DNA from: CAZXGD01 sp046350455
GTDB lineage: Bacteria; Planctomycetota; Phycisphaerae; Phycisphaerales; SM1A02
Length of the DNA: 64,000 bases
Direction of reading: 5' to 3'
Assembly: GCA_046350455.1 (NCBI GenBank)
Contig: JAXMAM010000005.1
Coordinates: 62,001 to 126,000 of the forward strand
In this document: piece by piece, positions 8,154-16,458 of the stretch
Layout: each line of letters opens with the position of its first letter
Numbering within the stretch: the first letter of the stretch is position 1
Program-made: the position numbers and the translations under genes
Notes under the pieces: model-generated
What the model was told of the DNA's origin: nothing
The model's database searches: none
Seen by the model: the letters and a program-made list of their open reading frames with translations, nothing else

Positions 8154-9056
8154 CTACTTGGTCAGGAACGCCTTGAGCTTCTCGCGCGCGTACGGCGTGT
8201 GACGGAGCCGCACCAGGTGCTCGCGCTCGGCGCGCACTGCGGCTGGCCAGCCGTGCTGCAGGCCGATGTCCACGCAGTCGAATACCGCCACCGCATGCTC
8301 GCTGGTTGGCACCGTCATGCGCGCCTGCGCCAGCGCTGGCGCAAGACGCGCTGCGTCTGCCGGTCCCAACGTGCGCCGCGGGGCGTGCCGTGCGGCAAAC
8401 GCAGCGCACCCGCCCTGCCGCGTGCGGGTGATCCACGCACGCGCAGCCTCCACCATGGCGGCCTGCGGCGTGCCGGCTGGCAGCACCTGGTCGAACAATC
8501 CTGCTGGCGCGTCTGCGCACTTCCACGCCGTGCCGCTGGCGGTGGCCACCAGGGCAGCCTGCGGCTCCACGCGCGCTGGCAGCATCTGCGTGCCGCCCCA
8601 GCCTGGGCAGATGCCAAGACCGCACTCTGGCAGTCCCACCAGCCAGGGCTTCTCGCCCTCTGCTGGCAGCGTGCCCAGGAGCGCATCGCAGTGCATGGCC
8701 AGTTCCAGCCCGCCGCCCAGCGCCGCGCGGTGCACCACCGCCACTGTGGGCACGCCCAGCGCAGGAATGGCTGCAAACGCCGCTGCACCACGCTCCAGGT
8801 ATGCGTGCAGGCCAGCGTCGTCCAGCGCGTCGATCTCTGCCAGGTCTGCGCCGGCCACAAACACGCGCGCGCTGCTGCTGCACAGCACCAGCCCAGCGCA
8901 GCCTTCCGCCGCCACGCGCGCGCACGCGTCTGCAATGGCGCCGATCAGCCAGGCATCCAGCACCACCACGCCGCCACGCGGCTTCTCTGGATTGGGGTCC
9001 AGCCACAGCGTGACGATGCCGTTGGCATCACGTTCGGTCCGAAGAGTCGCGGGCAT
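8154..9056 (-). CDS. Enoyl-CoA hydratase/isomerase family protein (copy B)
   Basis: A 300-residue crotonase-superfamily protein. The oxyanion-hole segments are visible: FVAGADLAEI (about residue 70) and ALGGGLELAMHC (about residue 115), then GLPECGLGICPGWGGTQ. The E..LG.PE.LG pattern supports hydratase-type chemistry on acyl-CoA, and the C-terminal extension beyond about 200 is divergent. It begins 9 bases after another crotonase-family gene on the same strand, forming a two-gene operon. ATG 9056 was chosen over GTG 9062. The exact acyl substrate is not determined; nearby acyl-CoA dehydrogenase and leucine dehydrogenase genes suggest branched-chain acyl-CoA breakdown. Confidence 0.85.
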   Translation of the reverse strand: MPATLRTERDANGIVTLWLDPNPEKPRGGVVVLDAWLIGAIADACARVAAEGCAGLVLCSSSARVFVAGADLAEIDALDDAGLHAYLERGAAAFAAIPALGVPTVAVVHRAALGGGLELAMHCDALLGTLPAEGEKPWLVGLPECGLGICPGWGGTQMLPARVEPQAALVATASGTAWKCADAPAGLFDQVLPAGTPQAAMVEAARAWITRTRQGGCAAFAARHAPRRTLGPADAARLAPALAQARMTVPTSEHAVAVFDCVDIGLQHGWPAAVRAEREHLVRLRHTPYAREKLKAFLTK

Positions 9057-9065
9057 GCGCACAGC

Positions 9066-9848
9066 CTATCGCTGCGGGTGGGTGTTGCGGTTGAGTGCAA
9101 AGGCCGCGCGCAGGCGCTCCTGCGCCTCAGCACCAGCGATGATCCGCGCGCTGAGTTCCGCAGCCTTGTCCAGCACCGCGTCGTCCATGCTGCCGTCAAG
9201 TTCGTTCAGCCACTCCTTGGTAGTGGCAAGCGCTGCAGGGCCGCCTTTGCACAGCCGCGCTGCCAGCGTGCCCACTGTGGCATCCAGCTCCTCCAGCGCG
9301 CAGAGGTGCGTGGCCATGCCGGCCTCAAAGCCCTCGCGCCCGCTCATGGTGCCGCCAGCCAGCAGCATGGCGCGTGCGCGGCCAGCACCGATCTTGCGCA
9401 TGAGCCACGGCGCCACCACCGCGGGGCAAATACCCAAGTCCACCTCTGGGTAGCCCACCTTGGACTCTGGATGCGTGACAGCAAAGTCTGTCACCGCCAT
9501 GAACCCGCAGCCGCCGCCCACTGCAGCGCCCTGCACTCGTGAAATGGTGGGCACCGGCAAGCGCCGCAGCGCGCGGCTGGCTCTGCTCAGCGTGCGCAGC
9601 ATGTCGCCCATGGCCACTGGGTCATCTGCCACTGCGCGCAGGTCCATGCCGGCGCAGAACACCTTGCCAGCGCCAGCCAGCACCACCACGCGCACATCAC
9701 CCGCCGGCGCGCAGCGTGCGCCCACGGCCGCAATGGCTGCACCAAGCTGCGTGATCAGCTCCAGGCTGAGCGCGTTGGCCTTGTCTGGCCGGTTGAGCGT
9801 GATGGTGGCCACGCCATCGCGGACGTCTGTGGAAACCAGGCTGCTCAT
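9066..9848 (-). CDS. Enoyl-CoA hydratase/isomerase family protein (copy A)
   Basis: A 260-residue crotonase of normal length. Motifs: ITLNRPDKANALS at the N-terminus, FCAGMDLRAV (about residue 65), AAVGGGCGFMAV (about residue 105) and VGYPEVDLGICPA. It keeps the Glu of the PEV.LG segment expected in hydratases. ATG 9848 places the family's N-terminal strand directly after the start; an upstream in-frame start would add 11 unrelated residues. It is the first gene of a pair with the next crotonase gene. Similarity to methylglutaconyl-CoA hydratases is possible in view of the leucine-type dehydrogenase nearby, but this is an inference from context. Confidence 0.88.
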   Translation of the reverse strand: MSSLVSTDVRDGVATITLNRPDKANALSLELITQLGAAIAAVGARCAPAGDVRVVVLAGAGKVFCAGMDLRAVADDPVAMGDMLRTLSRASRALRRLPVPTISRVQGAAVGGGCGFMAVTDFAVTHPESKVGYPEVDLGICPAVVAPWLMRKIGAGRARAMLLAGGTMSGREGFEAGMATHLCALEELDATVGTLAARLCKGGPAALATTKEWLNELDGSMDDAVLDKAAELSARIIAGAEAQERLRAAFALNRNTHPQR

Positions 9849-9926
9849 AACCCAAATGCTAGCCACCTGCATGGATCCCACCGCTGCTCCACTTGAACCA
9901 CGCAGCGCGCACCGTTAGCCTTGAAG

Positions 9927-10526
9927 ATGGTGCCTCGTCGCTGGCGTCATTTTTCGCGTCGCTCGCTGCGCACCGCGGTGCATGCAGCGGTGGCGTTGGC
10001 CATGGCGGTTGCATTTGTGTGGGGCGGGCTTGGCTTGGTGGGCTTGCCCAAGCCGCAGTCCAGCGTGCCATTCCCCTGCATGGACCACCGCTGCGGCTGC
10101 GCCAGCCCAGAAGAGTGCTGGACCAACTGCTGCTGCATGAGCCCAGAGGAGCGCCTGGCCTGGGCACGCGAGCACCACGTGCAGCCGCCGCCCAGCATCG
10201 CAGCGCGCGTGCTGGGCACCGCCAAGCCAGCGTGCTGCCAGTGCACCACCACACCCAACGCTTCACGCACTTCCACATCCGCCACCGACGCAGCCGGCAT
10301 ACCTCCTGCTGGCACCTCCACTGCAGCCAGGCCGCTGGGGCCAGGCTCGCCGCGCACCTGCAAGGGGCTTGAGCCGCTCGGACCTGTCATCTGTCTGCTG
10401 CGGGCGCCCACGCTGGAGACCACTCTTCCCCCGCTGCCGCGCGCATGGTTCGTGCTGCCCTGCGACGCCGTGCTGCCAGCGCCACCTGCTTCAGATCATC
10501 CCACCCCTCCACCCAGGGGCTGCTGA
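9927..10526 (+). CDS. Exported cysteine-rich protein (FPC...CGC...CW..CCC pattern)
   Basis: A 199-residue protein. Residues 15-42 form a membrane or signal segment. Immediately after comes a compact cysteine region at about residues 52-75 (FPCMDHRCGCASPEECW then NCCC) followed by MSPEERLAWAREH. I recall this pattern as a recurrent small domain in planctomycete proteins, but I know of no assigned function. The region could bind a metal such as copper. A further CCQC occurs near residue 98 and the C-terminus is Pro-rich and low in complexity. The next gene on the strand is a prepilin. Confidence 0.65.
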   Translation: MVPRRWRHFSRRSLRTAVHAAVALAMAVAFVWGGLGLVGLPKPQSSVPFPCMDHRCGCASPEECWTNCCCMSPEERLAWAREHHVQPPPSIAARVLGTAKPACCQCTTTPNASRTSTSATDAAGIPPAGTSTAARPLGPGSPRTCKGLEPLGPVICLLRAPTLETTLPPLPRAWFVLPCDAVLPAPPASDHPTPPPRGC

Positions 10527-10601
10527 CCCTGTCATGCGCGTCTGAGGCACAGCATGCGCCGTCGCGCGCACGCTGCTTCGTACCCGTACCCGGAGACGAA
10601 C

Positions 10602-11294
10602 ATGTCGCATGTCCGCGCGCTGCGCGCGGTTCGGTCTGGCTTCACTGTGGTGGAGCTGATGGTGGTCATGGCCATCATCGCGTTGCTGGTTGGCATCCTG
10701 CTGCCGTCGCTTGGGCTCATCCGTCGGAACGCCCAGGAGACAGTCTGCCAGTCCAACCTGCGCTGCATGGGCGCCGCGCTCATCGGCTACTGCAACGCGT
10801 GTGGTGAGCACATGCCGCTGTCCAGCCACACCACGTCGTCGCAGACAAGCCCGCAGGCCTGGGTGAACTCGCTCAAGTCCTATGGGTTCGACGGCGACGT
10901 CCGGCGATGCCCGGCCGACCCCTACGCGCAGCAACGACCAAGCAGCTACGCCACCAACTCCTACCTGGAGCCGCTGGTGGCTGGAATTGACTACGACCCT
11001 GCCACGCACGCAACTCTCCCTGGAGGCCGCGATCAGGCCCGCACCAGGCTGAGCCAAGTGCCCCATCCAGAGACCACGCTGTGGGCTGTGGAGATGTCCG
11101 GCACCGGATTTGTGGACCACATCCACTCCGTTGGCTGGACCAGCTCCGACCAGGTGAAGGCTGCGGTGGCTGTGCTCCGGCACGGCAACAGCAGCAACGC
11201 CACCTTTGTGGATGGACACGCTGCTGGAGTCCTGTGGACCCGTCTGGCCACGGACTTCGACAGCGGGCACAACCCGTTTGATCCTGACCAGTGA
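10602..11294 (+). CDS. Prepilin-like protein with H-x9-DG C-terminal motif (DUF1559-related)
   Basis: A 230-residue type II secretion/type IV pilin-like protein. It has a short basic leader then the prepilin peptidase site G-FTVVELMVVMAIIALL (about residue 15), a single N-terminal helix, and the C-terminal H-x9-DG motif (HGNSSNATFVDGH) typical of planctomycete DUF1559-type pseudopilins. GGAG at 10592-10595 supports ATG 10602. It lies 46 bases ahead of a dockerin-containing secreted protein, an arrangement repeated at 49-52 kb. It probably assembles at the inner membrane as part of a secretion pseudopilus; the exact role is unknown. Confidence 0.85.
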   Translation: MSHVRALRAVRSGFTVVELMVVMAIIALLVGILLPSLGLIRRNAQETVCQSNLRCMGAALIGYCNACGEHMPLSSHTTSSQTSPQAWVNSLKSYGFDGDVRRCPADPYAQQRPSSYATNSYLEPLVAGIDYDPATHATLPGGRDQARTRLSQVPHPETTLWAVEMSGTGFVDHIHSVGWTSSDQVKAAVAVLRHGNSSNATFVDGHAAGVLWTRLATDFDSGHNPFDPDQ

Positions 11295-11340
11295 TCCTTG
11301 ACCACACACCCGCCCCAGGAGGGCGGTTCATTCAACAACC

Positions 11341-12096
11341 ATGAGACTCTCTACTTCGATCGCTTCTGTTCTTGCCGCCGCATGCACTGCCCTGGCTCTG
11401 GGCCACGGCCATGTTGGCGTCACCACCAAGTCTGGCACGCCTGGCGAGCAGGTGCAGGTGGCCGTTGGCTATCTGCCAGAGGAGGCGGACCACTTCATCA
11501 ACCGCAACCGCCAGCTGATGGACGGCAAGGCTCCGTGGCGCATCTACGCACCCACGCAGGTGGCCATGCCTGGCTCGTACGACGGCTGGTACGAAGGCGA
11601 AGGCGTGACGCTGTGCAGCGACTACTTCTACGCCTCCGGCAACCTGGCGGGCGGCGACTTCCGCTTTGAGTTGCTGGGCGTGGAGATGCTGGACGGCGAC
11701 CCGGCCAAGGCGCCGATGGTGTGGGCGGTGCACCACGAGACTGGCCTGGAGATGATTGCCAGCACGGATGGTGCCACGCGCGAAGAGCGCAGCTTTGTGG
11801 TGGGTGCTGGCGAGCACACGCACGGGCAGGTGGTGCTCTGCTCCACGCCAGGCGTGTACCGCCTGACGCTGCAGGCCTGGGATGCCAATGGCGTCTACAC
11901 CGATGCAGACCCCGTGACCCTTGAGGTGCAGGTGGGCTCGACTGTTCCAGCCGACCTGGACATGAACGGGCACGTGGACGGCACCGACCTCGGCCTGCTG
12001 CTGGGCGCCTGGGGCACCTCTGGCCCTGGTGACCTGGACGGCAGCGGCGTGGTGGATGGAACAGACCTGGGCCTGCTGCTGGGCGCCTGGGAGTGA
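11341..12096 (+). CDS. Secreted protein with C-terminal dockerin-like repeats
   Basis: A 251-residue protein with a signal peptide (residues 1-21). The central domain has no recognised catalytic motif. Two EF-hand-like dockerin segments close the protein, each of the form D-x-(D/N)-x-x-(G/D)...GTDLGLLLGAW, at about residues 203-225 and 229-250. In Phycisphaerae such repeats are very common on exported proteins; a matching cohesin is not seen here. AGGAGG occurs at 11315-11320 but is too far from ATG 11341 for a normal Shine-Dalgarno. A strong hairpin follows the stop. Confidence 0.75.
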   Translation: MRLSTSIASVLAAACTALALGHGHVGVTTKSGTPGEQVQVAVGYLPEEADHFINRNRQLMDGKAPWRIYAPTQVAMPGSYDGWYEGEGVTLCSDYFYASGNLAGGDFRFELLGVEMLDGDPAKAPMVWAVHHETGLEMIASTDGATREERSFVVGAGEHTHGQVVLCSTPGVYRLTLQAWDANGVYTDADPVTLEVQVGSTVPADLDMNGHVDGTDLGLLLGAWGTSGPGDLDGSGVVDGTDLGLLLGAWE

Positions 12097-12104
12097 ACAC
12101 GCAA

Positions 12105-12136
12105 CCCCGGGTGGCGGGGTCTCCCGCCACCCGGGG
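12105..12136. terminator. Hairpin between convergent genes, probable bidirectional terminator
   Basis: A perfect 14-bp GC-rich stem (12105-12118 with 12123-12136) has a 4-base loop. It is located between the ends of the dockerin gene and the VIT/VWA gene. No U-run follows on either strand, so terminator function is inferred from position and stability. Confidence 0.55.
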
Positions 12137-12192
12137 CATGCTGCGGTTGCGGCGCGCTGGCCGCCTTTGCGTGGCCGTGTGGCGCGCTCCCC

Positions 12193-15100
12193 TCAGCGCG
12201 CGGCGTCTGGCGTGACCTCTGCTGGCTCCACGCGCAGCACATCCTTCACGCTGGCAAGGGCAATCAGGTCCTTCACCTGCACCGTGCCCACCAGGAACAC
12301 GCGGTCCTTCTGCGTGCCCGGCTGGCTGGTGGAGGTGAAGCCCGCGGCGGTCAGCGCTGCGCGCACCTGGGCGTCGTCAGCGCTCAGCAGCACCGTCACT
12401 GTGATGGGGCCGCGGGGCTGGCCTGCTGCGGAGCGTCCCAGCATGTCAATGTTCTCTGGGAGCGGTGGCAGTTTGGCGCGCTCTGCGTCGGTCAGGCGGT
12501 CGTAGAGCGCCAGAGCCAGCAGCCTGCGGTCCAGCACGGTGGCCAGACGGTCGCGGATCTCCTGAGGCAGCACGCGCGATGGTGGCGCTGCTTCGGCGCC
12601 TGCAGCCTGCGTGTCGCGGCCCGAGGGCGCTGCAGCAGCGTCTGCGGCGGGGAGCGGCGCACTCTTGGCCAACTCCTTGGACTGGACCTCGCGCTCGTCT
12701 GCACCGCCGCGGTCCTTCTTGTCGTGCGCTGGCGCGCCACTTCCAACAGCGGGTGCTGGTGGCGGGGGCGGGGGCGGGGGCGGAGGCGAAGACGCTGTGG
12801 GTGGTGCCACCGGGACAGCGCCTGCTGGGGGCGGAGCGCCTGGCGAGGTCACCGTCAGCACGCGGCCGAGCTTTTCACTTTCTGTGCGGCCACCTGCTGG
12901 TGCCGGCGCGCCAAAGCCTCCACCGCCGCCACCCATTCCGCCACCAGCCATGCCGCCAGTCGGACGGGGGTCTACCCCGCGCAGCGCTGGAGCAGCTGCG
13001 GCGGGCTTGGCGGCGTAGAACTGCGTTCCGCCAGTGCCCGCGTTCTTTTCCTTGGACGCCGCCCACCGATACGCGCGGGACTCATCGCTCTTGTTGCCCG
13101 CTGCGGTGCTCAGGTGCAACGTGTTTGAACCAGTGTCTGCAGCCAAGTTGTCTGCCAGCGTCTCTGTGACGGCGCCATCCACGCTGGTGCTGTCGAACGC
13201 CACGCCCTGCTCTGCGCAGCGCGCAGCAGCCATCACAGCCTGGTTGCACCAGCTGTCGCCAAAGAAGCCCTCCCAGCGCAGTCCATCTGGGAACTCGATG
13301 GGCACGGTCACCTGCATGGCGCGGCCACCCACGATGACGCGGGACTTCTCGACCGCCACAAAGCTGGTGTACGGAGACACAATCTGGTAGGTCTCACCCA
13401 GGCGCACCACTTCCTGGCGGAGGTTAGCCGCCAGGGTCTGGTTCTCTACCTCCTGCAGGTGTGGCGCCAGGATGGCGTCCACCTGCGCGCGCGCCCACAG
13501 CTGCGGCAGGAAGTCGTGCTTCCTGCCAGCGCCGGAACCACCGCTGGACATCTCCACTGGAATGCGGCGCTCAAACGGCCCCTTGGCTGTGCGGCCACGC
13601 ACCACGATGGTGCCGCCGGTTGCCTTGGCGCAGCGGCCGTGCACCACCAGCGGCTGCACGTCGAACAGGTCTGGCAACAGCGCGCCGCTGGGCTGCAGGT
13701 CTGTGACCTCCATGCCCTCAAACGCCACGCTGATATCCATGAGCACAGGCGTCTGGATGCGGCGGTTGAACAGCTCCACCGCCTTGTCGGCAGCGTCGGC
13801 CAGCAGCACGATGTCACACGCGCCACGGCCCTGCCGCGCCATCTCCTCTAGCAGGTAGCGGTTCACGTTGTTGCCGATGCCAAAGGTGAACACCCGCGTG
13901 GTGCCTGCGTTCTTGGCCACCGCGGCAATGATGCCCTGGTCGTTGCCCACGTAGCCGTCGGTCAGGAACACAGCCACGCGCATGGGCGGACGCGAGGGCT
14001 GCTTGCCGGCAAGGTCGTCGCTGCCAGGCTGGCCAGGGTTCACAGGCGTGCGCGGCGGCACTGTCACGCTGCCGTTGGGCGGCGCAGTCACAGGGCCGCG
14101 CGGCATCTGCACCAGCGCGGCTTCGATGGCCTTCATCATCTCGGTGCCGCCGCCGGCGTGCGCGCCGTCCACGAACTTCAGCGCCACGTCCACGTTGTCC
14201 TTGCTGGCGGGGCGCAGCTCTGGCCACAGCACGGCCGTGCTGCCTGCAAAGGTCACCACGTTGAAGCTGTCCTCTGGTCGCATGGCAGCCAGCGCCTTGC
14301 GCATCAGCTCCTTGCTCTTCTCGATGGGGAAGCCGCTCATGGAGCCGCTGGTGTCCACCACAAAGACCAGCTCGCGCGGCAGCGCTGCCACGCCAGCGTC
14401 CGGTGCAGGCGGGTTCATCACCAGGGTCAGGAAGCCCTTCTCTGCGTCGGTGAAGACGCCTTCCATCACCGCGTTGCCCTTCAGGCCCCAGGAGAGCACA
14501 AAGTCCTTGTTGGGAATGGTGGCGCCGCCAGCCAGCTGCAGCGTGCAGCGGCTGTCGCCCTCCCACTTCACGTTGATGCCGTGCAGCTTGCTCTGCAGGT
14601 CGCGCAGCGGCACGCCGCCCGCGTCAATGCTCACGCTCACGCTGATGTCGTGCCCAGCGCGCTCGTTGGGCCGCGTGGGCATGGGCGTGATGCGGCTGGC
14701 GTCTGGCACCTGCGTGGTGTCGGCTGCAAAGCCCTTGCCGTCTGGCCCGCTGCCAGAGGGCAGCACAAACCAGCGGTTGCCCACGCTGCCAGCGCCCGTG
14801 GCGTACAGCACGCAGGGCTCCTGCGAGCCATCTGCATACACCGCCTGGTAGCTGGCGGTGGGCGAGCCCAGCGCAGCGGTCTGCTCTGGCGTGGGCGCCT
14901 GCACTGGCTGCGCGTTCTGCAAGCGCAGCAGCATGGCAGCCGCCGCCGGTGCCTCACCACCCTGCAGCTGCGCAGGGCCAAGCAGCACCACGCCGTCGCG
15001 GGCCTGCCATCCAGCGGGCAGCGGTTGCGTGCTGCTGGGGCGGCCTGGGATGTACCGCGGCCCCACCACCATGGGGAAGGCAAACTGATACACGCCGTCC

Positions 15101-15783
15101 TTCATGGCCAGCGTCTCCACGTAGCTGATCTCAACATCCACAGTGGAGCCGGGCTCGATGTTGGCCACGCTCTGCGTGAAGATGTTGGGGCGCTCCTGCT
15201 CCAGCAGGCTGGCCACATAGCCCTGGTCGCGTGCGGCTTCGTAGATGAAGCGCGCCAGCGAGCGCTCCTTCACCTGGCCCACCACGGTGCGGTCGCCAGA
15301 GGGCCCGTGCACCACCATCTTCATGCGGTCCACTGCGCCACGTTCGCCCAGTGGGAATGTATAGACAGCCTCAATAGGCACGCGGTACGGGTTCTGGAAC
15401 TGCTGCACCAGCGTCACGCGGGTGAACGGCCCGGCCACGTCCACGTGCACATCGGTGTGCTTGAGCGGGCAGGTGCCCACCACCTGTCCGCGCCGGTCCA
15501 GCGCATCCAGGCGGCCGCCTTCTGGCACCATCACCACGCCGCCCTCGGCGTACGCAGTGTTGCCCACCGGCACAAAGTACGCGGCCAGCACCGCAATGCC
15601 GATCACCGCCGCAGCGGCCAGGCCACTGCGCAGCCAGTGCCGGATGGGGAACGAAGCCTGCACCGCGCCAGCAGAGGTCCGCTGCAGCGTGGACGTGCGG
15701 AGCTCTGTGGCGCGGTGCGAGTTCTGGTCGTGCCACTGCCGCAGCAGCGGGTCCAGGTGATCGTTTGGAAGTGGGTCGTTCAT
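12193..15783 (-). CDS. Giant membrane VIT/von Willebrand factor A domain protein, possible sigma-factor partner
   Basis: A 1196-residue protein. Order of parts: a cytoplasmic segment of about 50 residues, one membrane helix (about 54-75), a VIT domain (about 100-225), and a VWA domain with a complete MIDAS start DTSGSMS (about residue 476). A Gly-rich tract and a polyproline run (ten Pro, encoded by GGGGGC-type repeats near 12761-12786) precede a C-terminal domain ending in the stop at 12193. The ATG overlaps the stop of the sigma factor by 4 bases (ATGA), indicating translational coupling. The topology (cytoplasmic head, helix, large outer region) matches an anti-sigma or sensor arrangement, but no zinc-binding anti-sigma motif is seen. 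Confidence 0.85.
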   Translation of the reverse strand: MNDPLPNDHLDPLLRQWHDQNSHRATELRTSTLQRTSAGAVQASFPIRHWLRSGLAAAAVIGIAVLAAYFVPVGNTAYAEGGVVMVPEGGRLDALDRRGQVVGTCPLKHTDVHVDVAGPFTRVTLVQQFQNPYRVPIEAVYTFPLGERGAVDRMKMVVHGPSGDRTVVGQVKERSLARFIYEAARDQGYVASLLEQERPNIFTQSVANIEPGSTVDVEISYVETLAMKDGVYQFAFPMVVGPRYIPGRPSSTQPLPAGWQARDGVVLLGPAQLQGGEAPAAAAMLLRLQNAQPVQAPTPEQTAALGSPTASYQAVYADGSQEPCVLYATGAGSVGNRWFVLPSGSGPDGKGFAADTTQVPDASRITPMPTRPNERAGHDISVSVSIDAGGVPLRDLQSKLHGINVKWEGDSRCTLQLAGGATIPNKDFVLSWGLKGNAVMEGVFTDAEKGFLTLVMNPPAPDAGVAALPRELVFVVDTSGSMSGFPIEKSKELMRKALAAMRPEDSFNVVTFAGSTAVLWPELRPASKDNVDVALKFVDGAHAGGGTEMMKAIEAALVQMPRGPVTAPPNGSVTVPPRTPVNPGQPGSDDLAGKQPSRPPMRVAVFLTDGYVGNDQGIIAAVAKNAGTTRVFTFGIGNNVNRYLLEEMARQGRGACDIVLLADAADKAVELFNRRIQTPVLMDISVAFEGMEVTDLQPSGALLPDLFDVQPLVVHGRCAKATGGTIVVRGRTAKGPFERRIPVEMSSGGSGAGRKHDFLPQLWARAQVDAILAPHLQEVENQTLAANLRQEVVRLGETYQIVSPYTSFVAVEKSRVIVGGRAMQVTVPIEFPDGLRWEGFFGDSWCNQAVMAAARCAEQGVAFDSTSVDGAVTETLADNLAADTGSNTLHLSTAAGNKSDESRAYRWAASKEKNAGTGGTQFYAAKPAAAAPALRGVDPRPTGGMAGGGMGGGGGGFGAPAPAGGRTESEKLGRVLTVTSPGAPPPAGAVPVAPPTASSPPPPPPPPPPAPAVGSGAPAHDKKDRGGADEREVQSKELAKSAPLPAADAAAAPSGRDTQAAGAEAAPPSRVLPQEIRDRLATVLDRRLLALALYDRLTDAERAKLPPLPENIDMLGRSAAGQPRGPITVTVLLSADDAQVRAALTAAGFTSTSQPGTQKDRVFLVGTVQVKDLIALASVKDVLRVEPAEVTPDAAR

Positions 15784-16385
15784 GCTGGCACCTCCGTGCC
15801 CATCAGCTGTGCGAGATGTTCGCGGGCGCGCGCAAGCAGCTTGTAGTAGCCGCTGCGTCCCATGCCCAGCGCGCTGCGGGCGGCGCCCACAGGGTCGTTG
15901 TCCAGGTATTGCAGGTGGATCGCAAGGCGTTCGTCGTCTGGCAGCTGGTCCAGCGCAGCGGTCAGGCGCTCTAGCTGGTCGTGTCGCACGGCGGCCGCTT
16001 CTGGCGCCAACGGCTGCTGCGCGCCCTGCGCTGGCATCTGCTCTGCGGCAGCGTGCACGTGCTTGCTGTACCGCGCGGCGCTGCGGCGGCGCTCGCGCAC
16101 CACAAAGCCAGCGATGGTGATGAGCCAGCCGCGGAACCCGCGGCAATCTTCCACCTGTCGCAGCTTGCTGTGGGCTCGGATGAATGTCTCCTGCATGGCG
16201 TCCTCGCTTTCGGAACCAGCGCCGCCCGCGCCGCGCCTGCAGAAGGACAGCACCACCGCCGCGTGGCGGTCGTACAGCCGCCCAAAGGCGCCTGAGTCGC
16301 CGCCCTCGTGAGCGGCCAGATCGGTGCAGTCGTCGGTCACCGCAAGGTCATGGCCGCCCGGCTGGTCCGGTCCACCAGGATTCAT
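15780..16385 (-). CDS. RNA polymerase ECF-type sigma factor
   Basis: A 201-residue sigma-70 family protein. Region 2 is visible from about residue 30 (LYDRHAAVVLSFCRRGAG, then EDAMQETFIRAHSKL and FRGWLITIAGFVVRERRR). Region 4 is at the C-terminus (LPDDERLAIHLQYLDN then ALGMGRSGYYKLLARAREHL), giving promoter -35 recognition. Start is ATG 16385 or the in-frame ATG 16412; neither has a strong Shine-Dalgarno. The stop overlaps the start of the VIT/VWA membrane protein, so that protein is the likely regulator or output. The divergent GH35-like gene starts less than 75 bases away and may share the control region. Confidence 0.88.
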   Translation of the reverse strand: MNPGGPDQPGGHDLAVTDDCTDLAAHEGGDSGAFGRLYDRHAAVVLSFCRRGAGGAGSESEDAMQETFIRAHSKLRQVEDCRGFRGWLITIAGFVVRERRRSAARYSKHVHAAAEQMPAQGAQQPLAPEAAAVRHDQLERLTAALDQLPDDERLAIHLQYLDNDPVGAARSALGMGRSGYYKLLARAREHLAQLMGTEVPA

Positions 16386-16458
16386 GGAAGATTGGGACAC
16401 CTGATGTTTCATACCAGCGGGGCCCCCGCGCAGCCTGTCCAGGTGGCACACTGCGCAT

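Noticed and set aside
12761..12786. GGGGGC repeats as a G-quadruplex or CRISPR-like array
   Set aside because: They simply encode the polyproline run of the VIT/VWA protein; no spacer structure.
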